Part shown: in pieces, positions 24,995 to 32,850 of the stretch
Layout of the letters: every line of letters starts with the position of its first letter
Numbering within the stretch: the stretch's first letter is position 1
NCBI GenBank assembly: GCA_020637855.1
Contig: JACKJR010000001.1
Location: 186,001-250,000 of the forward strand
Length of the DNA: 64,000 bases
Source of the DNA: Rhodobiaceae bacterium
GTDB taxonomy: Bacteria; Pseudomonadota; Alphaproteobacteria; Rhizobiales; Tepidamorphaceae
Direction: 5' to 3'
Program-made: the position numbers and the translations under genes
The notes under the pieces: model-generated
What the model was told of the DNA's origin: nothing
The model's database searches: none
Seen by the model: the letters and a program-made list of their open reading frames with translations, nothing else

Positions 24995-25367
24995 GAGCCG
25001 GTTATAGGGGAATTACAGCAACCGCGCGGCATTCTTTTTCGCTCACGACAGTTTCGCATGCGCTCAACGCCTCCGCGGGGGCGGCCAAAAAGTTGGCCGG
25101 TCGCGCAGTCGCGCTCCGGATGCGGACTTCGTCCTGCATCCTGTTTTCATTCATCTCACACCAGTTCGCTACGCTCACGGCTCCGATGGGGCGGCCAAAA
25201 AGTTGGCCGGTCGCGCAGTCGCGCTCCGGGTTTAGGGCCAAACGCCCTGAACCCCGCACGTCGCCAACGGTTACGTTGTTTCTCTCGACGCTGATGGGGA
25301 GCGTAACGGAACCGGAGGTTTCGCAGGCCCGAGCGAAGCGAGGAATAGCCGTGAGACAGATAAAATC
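24995..25367. repeat. Repeat-bearing intergenic region with a 49-bp direct duplication
   Basis: No gene is visible in these 373 bases. Bases 25071-25119 recur at 25181-25229 with two mismatches, 110 bp apart. Each copy contains GGCCAA-AAAG-TTGGCC (25083-25098 in the first), a 6-bp hairpin, followed by TCGCGCAGTCGCGCTCCGG. CTCACGGCT (25174-25182) and AGCCGTGAG (25347-25355) form a long-range inverted repeat. It looks like debris of a small repeated element. Confidence 0.65.
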
Positions 25368-25856
25368 TCAGAACATCGCGTCGGCGAGAGCCTGTGCCGC
25401 GTCTGTGTCGTCGGTCAGTTCCAGCTGCTCCGGCGCTGCGTGGCCATGTATGATGCCATTGAGCCGGCCGAGGATGCCGCGTGCGGTTTCCAGCGTTTCA
25501 GCGGTCATATGTGCGGCCTGGTCGTTTTTTCCGGCGTCCACGGTCTGTGCGATCAGCGCGATGGCCGGTTCCAGGAATTCGTCGAGAACCTGAACCGTCT
25601 CGTCGAATGCGGCGCGATATGACGAAGGCGCCGCCTCATATGCGGTGATCACGCCATCGGCAATCGCAAGGCCGGAATCGCGGAAATGGTCGCAATAGCT
25701 CTTGGGCCGCCAATCCACGGCATCCTCGATGCACTCCGGCATCGATGGAACGAGATCCAGAAGCATGACGATCTCGTTGTAATGATTGAGATAGTCCGTC
25801 GCCAGTCCGGTGACCGGGTGCACGCCCTCGATGTTTTCGAATTGTGCGGATGGCAT
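25368..25856 (-). CDS. Hypothetical acidic helical protein, 162 aa
   Basis: The 162-residue protein begins MPSAQFENIEGVHPVTGLAT and has no membrane segment. It is strongly acidic (about twice as many Asp/Glu as Lys/Arg) and predicted all-helical, with the segment TDYLNHYNEIVMLLDLVPSM (20-39) and an Asp/Glu-rich C-terminus ELTDDTDAAQALADAMF. Coding quality looks genuine. I do not recognise a family. It is isolated between a repeat-bearing gap and the SRAP gene, which is divergent. Confidence 0.65.
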   Translation of the reverse strand: MPSAQFENIEGVHPVTGLATDYLNHYNEIVMLLDLVPSMPECIEDAVDWRPKSYCDHFRDSGLAIADGVITAYEAAPSSYRAAFDETVQVLDEFLEPAIALIAQTVDAGKNDQAAHMTAETLETARGILGRLNGIIHGHAAPEQLELTDDTDAAQALADAMF

Positions 25857-26018
25857 GCGGGCTTTCCTAAGACTTTCCTGCGGCCTTGCGGCTGCTATCG
25901 GATCATCACCATGCCGGGAACCGCTTAAAATCTGCTAAACCGAGGCGGGAATCGCGTAAAATATTACGCAAGGTCATGCGTGCGTGACCGGGTGGAAGGA
26001 AAAAGGGGGCAATAGGTA

Positions 26019-26765
26019 ATGTGCGGCAGATTTGCCCTTCGCGTCTCGCCGGAACAGGTCCGCGAGGCGTTCGGATATGCCGCGAAGCCCAACTTTCCGC
26101 CACGCTACAACATTGCGCCGACGCAGCCGGTGGCCATTGTTCGCGAAGAGCAGGGCAAGCCGGAATTCGCGCTGGTGCGCTGGGGGCTGATCCCGCCCTG
26201 GGTCAAGGACATCAGGACGTTTCCCACGCTGATCAACGCGCGCAGCGAGCAGGCAGCCGAAAAGCCTGCCTTCCGCAATGCGATCCGCCGCCGCCGCTGC
26301 CTCATTCCCGCCGACGGTTTCTACGAATGGCAGAAAACGGCGACGGCCAAGAAGCAGCCCTATCTGATAGAGCGGCCGGATTCGGGCGTGTTCGCATTCG
26401 CGGGCCTGTGGGAAAGCTGGATGGATGCCGAAGGCAATGAACTCGACAGTGCGGCGATCCTGACCACGGCAGCCAACGAAACGCTTGAGCCCATCCATGA
26501 CCGTATGCCGGTCGTGATCAGGCCCGGGGATTATGCCCGCTGGCTCGATGCCGATCATGTGCCGCCGGTCGAGGTCGCCGGGCTGATGGCACCGGCGGCG
26601 GAAGATTTCTTTCACGCCTATCCGGTTTCGACGCGGGTCAATTCCGTTGCAAACGACGATGATGGGCTTGTGGCGCCGCTTGCCGAGGAGACAACGCCGC
26701 CGGCGCAGCTAAAGAAGAAAGCGAAGGACAAGAATCCGCACAACGGCCAGATGTCGTTGTTCTAG
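26019..26765 (+). CDS. yedK: SOS response-associated peptidase (SRAP/HMCES/YedK family)
   Basis: The 248-residue protein begins MCGRFALR, exposing Cys2 after Met removal; this residue crosslinks covalently to abasic sites in single-stranded DNA. The other active-site elements are present: asparagine in LINARSEQ, glutamate in GFYEWQK (about 104-110) and histidine in IHDRMPVV. The family protects replication forks at abasic lesions. It is monocistronic. Its TAG stop lies in a hairpin shared with the convergent GNAT gene. Confidence 0.95.
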   Translation: MCGRFALRVSPEQVREAFGYAAKPNFPPRYNIAPTQPVAIVREEQGKPEFALVRWGLIPPWVKDIRTFPTLINARSEQAAEKPAFRNAIRRRRCLIPADGFYEWQKTATAKKQPYLIERPDSGVFAFAGLWESWMDAEGNELDSAAILTTAANETLEPIHDRMPVVIRPGDYARWLDADHVPPVEVAGLMAPAAEDFFHAYPVSTRVNSVANDDDGLVAPLAEETTPPAQLKKKAKDKNPHNGQMSLF

Positions 26766-26778
26766 GGAGCAGCCCTAG
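26762..26778. terminator. Hairpin carrying both stop codons of convergent genes
   Basis: CTAGGG-AGCAG-CCCTAG forms a 6-bp stem with a 5-base loop. The left arm contains the SRAP stop TAG (26763-26765), and the right arm, on the minus strand, the GNAT stop TAG (26775-26777). A second such hairpin lies at 58839-58856. It is probably a short bidirectional terminator, though it lacks a U-tract. Confidence 0.5.
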
Positions 26779-27233
26779 GATTTCTGGTCCCTGTTCGCCG
26801 GGTTCTTCGACGGATCGAGCCACTTCGCCATGGCCGTGCGCGGCTCGACCGTATAGCCGATTGCCTCGTAGAAGGCGTGGAACTTGGTGTTGTCGGCACG
26901 GATCAACAGGTTCAGCTTCCACATGCCTTGTTGTTTCAGCCAGCTTTCCGCTGCTTTCATGATCTGTCGACCGAAACCCTTGCCGCGATGGTCGGGATGG
27001 ACGCTGACATAGTAGACCGTGCCTCGGTGTCCGTCGTGGCCGACCATGACGCTGGCAACGATGTCGGTGCCGAGTTCCCCGACGAGCACGGTCGATGCCG
27101 GGCCTGCCAACGCAAACGCGATGTCCGAAAGCGGATCGTTCCAGGGCCGTGTCAGGCCGCAATCGGCCCACAACGCTGCAATTGTGTCGGATTCGCCCGC
27201 AAGCATCTCGCGGATGGTCAGTTCTTCGCTCAC
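26775..27233 (-). CDS. GNAT family acetyltransferase (YpeA-like)
   Basis: The 152-residue protein has the GNAT acetyl-CoA-binding loop VHPDHRGKGFGRQIMKAAESW (key V-x(5)-R-G-K-G-F-G, about residues 87-107). It ends in an NTKFHAFYEAIGYTVE segment, as in YpeA-type acetyltransferases. The acceptor is unknown; an amino acid or small-molecule amine is common. It overlaps the FAD-oxidase gene by four bases and is therefore its translationally coupled partner. Confidence 0.9.
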   Translation of the reverse strand: MSEELTIREMLAGESDTIAALWADCGLTRPWNDPLSDIAFALAGPASTVLVGELGTDIVASVMVGHDGHRGTVYYVSVHPDHRGKGFGRQIMKAAESWLKQQGMWKLNLLIRADNTKFHAFYEAIGYTVEPRTAMAKWLDPSKNPANRDQKS

Positions 27234-28663
27234 AGTACCTTGCCCGGGTTGAGGATGCCCTTGGGGTCAAGCGCCTTCTTGACCGCGCGCATCATGTCCA
27301 TTTCAACACTGCTCTTCGTGCGCGCCAGCAGGTCGCGCTTCATGCGGCCGATGCCATGTTCGGCCGAGATCGTTCCGCCCATGGACAGGGTCAGCTTGTG
27401 CACGGCGTCGGCCACGCGTTCCCATTGATCGAGGAAATGCTGCTTGTCGGCGCCAACCGGCTGCGACACGTTGAAATGCACGTTGCCGTCGCCGAGATGG
27501 CCGAACGGAACAGGGCGGCAGCCGGGAACCAGTTCCTCGACAAGTGCGGTTGCCTCGCGGATGAACTGCGGCACCTTGGCAACCGGCACGGCGATGTCGT
27601 GCTTGATTGAGCCGCCCTCATGGCGCTGCACCTCCGACATCAGCATCCTGATGCGCCAGAAGGCGATTGAATCGGCTTCCGATTTGGCGGGTATCGCGTC
27701 GCTGACATGGCCGGCATCATAGCCAGCGGCAAGGATCGCTTCCATGACCTCATCGAGTGAATCCTCAACGCCGGAGGAGAACTCCATCAGCACGTACCAG
27801 GGATGATCCTCGCTGAACGGGTCACGCACGGAAGGGGCGTGGTTGATGACGAAATCGAGCCCGATGCGCGGCAGGAATTCGAACGCAGTCAGCGCCGGGC
27901 CGACAGCATCGCGCGCCATGCCGAGCAGTTCCAGTGCATCCGTCGGTGTCGGCACGGCAATAAAGGCGGTTGCCTTGGCGCGTGGCAGCGGGAACAGCTT
28001 GATGACGGCGGCTGTCACGATGCCGAGCGTGCCCTCGCTGCCGACGAACAGATCCTTCAGGTCGTAGCCGGTATTGTCTTTCCGCAGTGCACGCAGGCCA
28101 TCCCAGACACGCCCGTCGGCCAGCACAACCTCCAGCCCGAGGACGAGTTCGCGGGTATTGCCATAGGCAAGCACGGCTGTGCCGCCGGCATTGGTGGATA
28201 TATTGCCGCCGATCATGCAGGAGCCTTCAGCCCCCAGCGATAGCGGGAAAAGGCGCCCTGCGTCCTTCGCTGCGTTCTGGATCGTTTCCAGAACACAGCC
28301 GGCTTCAACGGTCATGGTGTTGCTGGAGGTGTCGATCGCCCGGATTCGGTTGAGCCTTTTGAGGGAAAGAACGATTTCCTCGCCCGTTTCGAAGGGGATC
28401 TGGCCACCGACAAGCCCCGTGTTGCCGCTTTGGGGAACAACCGGAATGCCATGGGCCGAAGCGATCTTCATCACTTCCGCGACTTCCGCCGTCGAGCCGG
28501 GAAGCACGATCGCAGCCGCCTTGCCGTGATAGCGGTCGCGCAGTTCTTTCAGGTGCGGCGCCATGTCAGGCGCGTCAGTCAACACGTGACCGGAGCCGAC
28601 GATGCGCTCGATTTTGTCGAGCGCTGATTCGCAGACGATTGCTTGTTCGTTCGGGCTACTCAT
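27230..28663 (-). CDS. FAD-binding oxidoreductase (D-lactate / D-2-hydroxyglutarate dehydrogenase-like)
   Basis: The 477-residue flavoprotein has the PCMH-type FAD domain at the N-terminus (LPGSTAEVAEVMKIASAHG, then GNTGLVGGQIP and GGNISTNAGGT). The FAD-oxidase C-terminal domain contains FGHLGDGNVHFNV and SAEHGIGRMKRDLL with the family's metal/substrate histidines, and ends LDPKGILNPGKVL. These features define the GlcD/LDHD/D2HGDH group, which oxidises D-2-hydroxyacids. The specific substrate cannot be told. The GNAT gene follows in the same transcript. Confidence 0.92.
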   Translation of the reverse strand: MSSPNEQAIVCESALDKIERIVGSGHVLTDAPDMAPHLKELRDRYHGKAAAIVLPGSTAEVAEVMKIASAHGIPVVPQSGNTGLVGGQIPFETGEEIVLSLKRLNRIRAIDTSSNTMTVEAGCVLETIQNAAKDAGRLFPLSLGAEGSCMIGGNISTNAGGTAVLAYGNTRELVLGLEVVLADGRVWDGLRALRKDNTGYDLKDLFVGSEGTLGIVTAAVIKLFPLPRAKATAFIAVPTPTDALELLGMARDAVGPALTAFEFLPRIGLDFVINHAPSVRDPFSEDHPWYVLMEFSSGVEDSLDEVMEAILAAGYDAGHVSDAIPAKSEADSIAFWRIRMLMSEVQRHEGGSIKHDIAVPVAKVPQFIREATALVEELVPGCRPVPFGHLGDGNVHFNVSQPVGADKQHFLDQWERVADAVHKLTLSMGGTISAEHGIGRMKRDLLARTKSSVEMDMMRAVKKALDPKGILNPGKVL

Positions 28664-28707
28664 GGGCTGTCCGGCAGGTCGGGGGAATCCGGGGTCTTGC
28701 TCTCGGG

Positions 28708-29688
28708 CTAACTATCGCGCGGTGCGGCGGCCCGGCGCAAGCGGTCGTTGATGGCTTCGCCCAGACCGGCTTCGGGGATGGGGCAGATCGCAATGCCTTC
28801 GCTCGCGGCTTCATCGAGCTTTCGCAACGCCGTGAACAGGTTTGCGGCGGCCTCCTCCAGATCTCCCGAAGGCGAAAGGTCGAAAACGGCTTTCGCTTGC
28901 TCGATGCCGGCAGGTTGAAAACCGGAAATCGTGATCACGGCTTCTCCCGGATGCACGTCTGCCGCGTTGAGCCGGACGCGCGCGTTCGGCGCGTAATGCG
29001 AGGCCAGCATGCCCGGCGCGACGATGTCGCCGGTTGCAGAGTTGTCTTCGATCAGGGCGTCGCCAATCGCTTCCCGGATCGCCGCACGCGTCACCGCGCC
29101 AGGCCGCAGGATGCGGGCGGTCTCGCCGGTGCAATCTACGACGGTCGATTCGATGCCGATCCCCGTCGGACCCGCATCGAGAATGATCGAGACGGTGTCT
29201 CCAAGGTCGGTTGCAACGTGCTGCGCGGTTGTCGCGCTGACATAGCCGGATCGGTTTGCAGAAGGCGCAACGACCGGCCCGCCGAACGCCGACAGCAGAG
29301 CATGCGCAACCGCGTTATCCGGCACCCGCAGCGCCACGCTGTCGAGACCCGCAGTGGCAAGATCGCTGACCGTCGCGGTGCTGCTGCGTGGCACGACCAG
29401 TGTCAGCGGCCCTGGCCAGAAACGGTCCGCAAGCGCGATGGAGATGGTGTTGAAGAGGCCCTGCCGCTGTGCGGCATCCCTGTCGGCCAGATGCGCGATC
29501 AGCGGATTGAAGCTCGGCCGCCCCTTTGCGGAATAGATTTTTGCCACCGCACGCGCGTTCGCGGCATCCGCGCCCAGCCCGTAGACCGTCTCGGTCGGAA
29601 ACGACACCAGCTCGCCGGCCTTCAGGATGGCGGCGGCATCGGTGATCGCTGAAGGATCGTTCGCATCAAGAATTTCGGGCGCTGTCAT
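28708..29688 (-). CDS. tsaC: L-threonylcarbamoyladenylate synthase
   Basis: The 326-residue enzyme makes the intermediate for t6A modification of ANN-decoding tRNAs. It carries the YrdC-domain strand FPTETVYGLGADA (about 29-41), KGRPSFNPLIAHLAD (about 54-68), and SANRSGYVSATTA (about 143-155). A C-terminal Sua5 domain (from about residue 210) makes it the long Sua5-type form. The start is ATG 29688. A 123-base divergent region separates it from the acyl-CoA dehydrogenase gene. Confidence 0.95.
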   Translation of the reverse strand: MTAPEILDANDPSAITDAAAILKAGELVSFPTETVYGLGADAANARAVAKIYSAKGRPSFNPLIAHLADRDAAQRQGLFNTISIALADRFWPGPLTLVVPRSSTATVSDLATAGLDSVALRVPDNAVAHALLSAFGGPVVAPSANRSGYVSATTAQHVATDLGDTVSIILDAGPTGIGIESTVVDCTGETARILRPGAVTRAAIREAIGDALIEDNSATGDIVAPGMLASHYAPNARVRLNAADVHPGEAVITISGFQPAGIEQAKAVFDLSPSGDLEEAAANLFTALRKLDEAASEGIAICPIPEAGLGEAINDRLRRAAAPRDS

Positions 29689-29811
29689 TCAGCTTCTTGT
29701 TTTCCGCAAAGACTTCGGTTTTCAACCGGCATGACAAGAGTCTACAGTCGTTCAACAACGTTGCCCTACCGTCTGGCAAACATATCGGCAAGGGCGCGCC
29801 GGGAGGACAGC

Positions 29812-31578
29812 ATGTCATTTCGTGCCCCAGTGGCGGACATCGCCCATTCGTTAAAGTCGATCGCCGGTCTTGAGGACCTGATCGGGAGCGGGATGTTTCC
29901 CGATCTTTCCGAGGATCTGGTCGATGCCGTTCTGGAAGAAGCTGGCCGTTTCGCCACCGATGTCATCGCGCCGCTGAACCGTGCTGGCGACATCGAGGGC
30001 GCAAAGCTCGCAGATGCTGAAGTGACCCTGCCGGATGGCTGGAAGGATGCCTATCTGCGCTGGGTCGAGGGCGGATGGGGCGCGTTGCCCGGCCCGGTCG
30101 ATCATGGCGGGCAGGGGCTTCCCGTATCGCTGGCCGTTGCCGTGCAGGACATGTGGAACTCGGCTTCCATGGCCTTCGGCATCGGTACGGTGCTGACCGC
30201 AGGCGCGGTCGAGGCACTGACGGCGCACGGGTCTGAGGACTTGCAGGCTGCCTATCTGCCTAAGCTCGTCTCCGGAGAGTGGACCGGCACGATGAACCTG
30301 ACCGAGCCGCAGGCAGGTTCCGATCTTGCGCTTCTGCGCGCCAAGGCGGTGCCCAATGGCGACGGCACCTATGCCATTACCGGCACCAAGATTTTCATCA
30401 CCTACGGCGAACACGACCTGACCGACAACATCGTCCATCTCGTGCTGGCGCGCCTGCCGGATGCGCCCGAAGGCACGCGCGGCATTTCGCTCTTCGTCGT
30501 GCCGAAGTTCATTCCGAAGGATGACGGAAGCCTGGGTGAGCGCAACGACGTGCGCTGCGTCGGTCTGGAGCACAAGCTCGGCATTCACGGCTCTGCCACT
30601 TGCACCATGGCCTTCGGCGAGAATGGCGGTGCGACAGGCTGGCTTGTCGGCGAGGAAAACCGTGGCCTTGCCTGCATGTTCACGATGATGAACAACGCCC
30701 GCCTTCATGTCGGTATCCAGGGGGTGGCGATCGCCGAGCGCGCATTTCAGCAAGCGCTGGCCTATGCCGGCGAACGCCGTCAGGGCCGCAAACCCGGCAT
30801 GGGCGCAACCCAGACGGTGGCGATCATCGAGCACCCGGACGTGCGCCGCAACCTGATGACCATGCGCGCGCTGACCGCTGCCGCCCGCGCGATCTGCTAC
30901 CTGACGGCGAATGCAATCGACCGCTCTCATCACGCCGGGGATGCAACCGGGCGGGCCACGGCACTGGAGCGCGCCAACCTGCTGACCCCCGTCGCCAAGG
31001 CCTTTTCCACCGATATCGGCACCGAGGTCGCTTCCATCGGCGTACAGGTCCATGGCGGCATGGGCTACATCGAGGAGACCGGCGCCGCACAACATTTGCG
31101 CGACGCCCGCATAGCCCAGATTTACGAGGGCACCAATGGCATCCAGGCCATCGATCTCGTGACGCGAAAGATCACCCAGAACGGCGGTGCGACGGTTCTG
31201 GCTTATCTGGGCGAATTGGATGCGCTTGCGGCCATGGTCGCAGCGGCGAACACGCCCGACCTTGGCGAAACCGCCACAAGGCTTGCCGAAAGCCTTGAGC
31301 ATTTGCGCACCGCAACCCTTTGGCTGCAGGAAAAAGTGTCTTCCGATCCCGATGCTGCCCTTGCGGGCGCCACACCTTATCTGGAACTGTTCGGATTGGC
31401 GGCCAGCGGCACGCATCTGGCTGCCGGCGCGCTGGCGGCAAATGGCAATGCGCAGGTTCACGCCGAGACCGCACGGTTTTTTGCCGAAAACCTGATGCCG
31501 AAGACATCGGGGCTTTTGACGGCGATCACTTCTGGTGCGGATGCATTGCGTGCTGCGGATGTGGCGTTGAGAACCTGA
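29812..31578 (+). CDS. Acyl-CoA dehydrogenase, DmdC-like long form
   Basis: The 588-residue flavoprotein begins MSFRAPVADIAHSLKSIAGL. It has the N-terminal helical extension of the large DmdC/FadE-type dehydrogenases, then TMNLTEPQAGSDLALLRAKA and IFITYGEHDLTDNI in the middle domain, and a catalytic-glutamate region ending IYEGTNGIQAIDLV (about residues 438-451). An extra C-terminal acyl-CoA-dehydrogenase-C domain follows. DmdC oxidises methylmercaptopropionyl-CoA, but relatives act on other acyl-CoAs. GGGAGG precedes the ATG by 6 bases. The upstream in-frame extension is not used. Confidence 0.92.
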   Translation: MSFRAPVADIAHSLKSIAGLEDLIGSGMFPDLSEDLVDAVLEEAGRFATDVIAPLNRAGDIEGAKLADAEVTLPDGWKDAYLRWVEGGWGALPGPVDHGGQGLPVSLAVAVQDMWNSASMAFGIGTVLTAGAVEALTAHGSEDLQAAYLPKLVSGEWTGTMNLTEPQAGSDLALLRAKAVPNGDGTYAITGTKIFITYGEHDLTDNIVHLVLARLPDAPEGTRGISLFVVPKFIPKDDGSLGERNDVRCVGLEHKLGIHGSATCTMAFGENGGATGWLVGEENRGLACMFTMMNNARLHVGIQGVAIAERAFQQALAYAGERRQGRKPGMGATQTVAIIEHPDVRRNLMTMRALTAAARAICYLTANAIDRSHHAGDATGRATALERANLLTPVAKAFSTDIGTEVASIGVQVHGGMGYIEETGAAQHLRDARIAQIYEGTNGIQAIDLVTRKITQNGGATVLAYLGELDALAAMVAAANTPDLGETATRLAESLEHLRTATLWLQEKVSSDPDAALAGATPYLELFGLAASGTHLAAGALAANGNAQVHAETARFFAENLMPKTSGLLTAITSGADALRAADVALRT

Positions 31579-31606
31579 CCAACACTGACAACGAGAGATA
31601 AAGTCC

Positions 31607-32533
31607 TTGCCCACACTTTACCTGTCCCACCCTTGCGGCCTGAACCACCTCGTGCCGGAAGGCCATCCCGAACGCCCGGACCGCCTGCGCGCCATTGAGC
31701 GGGTGATGGAAGCCGAAGCCTTCCAGACATTGCTGCGCGAGCAGGCACCCGTGGTCGATCTTGCCGAGATCGCCGCCGCGCACCCGGAAGAATACATCGA
31801 GGCGCTTGAAGCCGCCGCCCCCAGCGAAGGCATGGTCCGGGTCGATGCCGATACCGCCATGAGCCCCGGCACCTGGGAAGCGGTGCTGCGTGCGGTAGGT
31901 GCGGCTGTCTATGCCGTCGACGAGGTGATGGAAGGCAAGGTGAAGAACGCCTTCTGCGCCATGCGTCCGCCCGGCCACCATGCCGAGAAGACCCGCGCCA
32001 TGGGTTTCTGCCTGTTCAACAGCGCGGCGGTTGCGGCCATGCATGCGCGCGCCAAGCACGGTGCCGAGCGCGTTGCCGTGATCGATTTCGATGTCCACCA
32101 CGGCAATGGCACGCAGGACATTTTCTGGGATCAGAAGGACCTGTTCTACGGGTCCACCCACCAGATGCCGCTTTATCCCGGCACCGGCGCGACGGGCGAG
32201 ACCGGCGTCGGCAATATCTGCAATGCGCCGTTGCATCCCGGCGACGATGGCGTTGCGTTCCGCGATGCCATGGAAGTGCGCATCCTGCCGGCGCTGGAAA
32301 AGCACAATCCGGACCTGATCATCATTTCGGCGGGCTTCGATGCCCACCAGCGCGACCCGCTGGCCAATCTCAACTTGGTTGAGGAGGACTACGCCTGGGT
32401 CACGCGCAAGCTGATGGACATCGCCGACAAGCAATGCGAAGGGCGGGTGGTGTCGGTGCTCGAAGGCGGCTATGACCTGATGGGACTGTCGCTGTCTGTC
32501 GCTGCCCATGTGCGCGCGCTGATGGGCAGCTGA
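31607..32533 (+). CDS. Histone deacetylase family protein (acetylpolyamine amidohydrolase-like)
   Basis: The 308-residue zinc hydrolase has RPPGHHAEKTRAMGFCLFN (about residues 119-137), DFDVHHGNGTQD (about 160-171) and SAGFDAHQRDP (about 242-252). These supply the catalytic histidine pair and the metal ligands of the HDAC fold. Bacterial members deacetylate acetylpolyamines or acetylated proteins. The start is TTG 31607: the conserved HPCGLNHLVPEGHPERPDRL begins eight codons later, with no ATG before it. xseB follows after 30 bases. Confidence 0.92.
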   Translation: MPTLYLSHPCGLNHLVPEGHPERPDRLRAIERVMEAEAFQTLLREQAPVVDLAEIAAAHPEEYIEALEAAAPSEGMVRVDADTAMSPGTWEAVLRAVGAAVYAVDEVMEGKVKNAFCAMRPPGHHAEKTRAMGFCLFNSAAVAAMHARAKHGAERVAVIDFDVHHGNGTQDIFWDQKDLFYGSTHQMPLYPGTGATGETGVGNICNAPLHPGDDGVAFRDAMEVRILPALEKHNPDLIIISAGFDAHQRDPLANLNLVEEDYAWVTRKLMDIADKQCEGRVVSVLEGGYDLMGLSLSVAAHVRALMGS

Positions 32534-32563
32534 AGCGTCGCGGGAACGAAGGATACACAAGAC

Positions 32564-32824
32564 ATGGCGGACAATCCGGCAACCTTGCCCGAGGATGTTG
32601 CCAAGCTGAGCTTCGAGGATGCGCTTGCGCAACTGGAAGAGATCGTCGGCAAGCTGGAGAAAGGGCAGGTTCCGCTTGAGGAATCGATCCGTATTTACGA
32701 GCGCGGCGAAGCCTTGCGGCGTCATTGCGATGTGCTGCTGAAAGAGGCGGAAGCCAAGATCGAGAAAATTACCGTTGGCTCTGACGGCAGCGCGAAGGGA
32801 ACTGAACCGCTCGACGTCGATTAA
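32564..32824 (+). CDS. xseB: Exodeoxyribonuclease VII small subunit
   Basis: The 86-residue helical protein has the XseB core: [20 protein letters not shown], followed by [20 protein letters not shown] (about residues 33-62). With XseA it degrades single-stranded DNA from either end; the small subunit occupies the length-restricting stalk. It commonly sits between a histone-deacetylase-like gene and dxs in alphaproteobacteria. Here an extra hydrolase gene separates it from dxs. A weak AAGGA precedes the start. Confidence 0.95.
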   Translation: MADNPATLPEDVAKLSFEDALAQLEEIVGKLEKGQVPLEESIRIYERGEALRRHCDVLLKEAEAKIEKITVGSDGSAKGTEPLDVD

Positions 32825-32850
32825 CCGTCGCTGCGGTCGTTAAACCCGCC

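Noticed and set aside
24767..25593. Plus-strand frames across the repeat-bearing gap
   Set aside because: They run antisense to the NUDIX gene and through duplicated repeat sequence, with no protein-like features.
29851..31614. 587-codon minus-strand frame opposite the acyl-CoA dehydrogenase
   Set aside because: The plus-strand gene is clear over its full length, and the opposite frame is low-complexity and Arg/His/Gly-rich.
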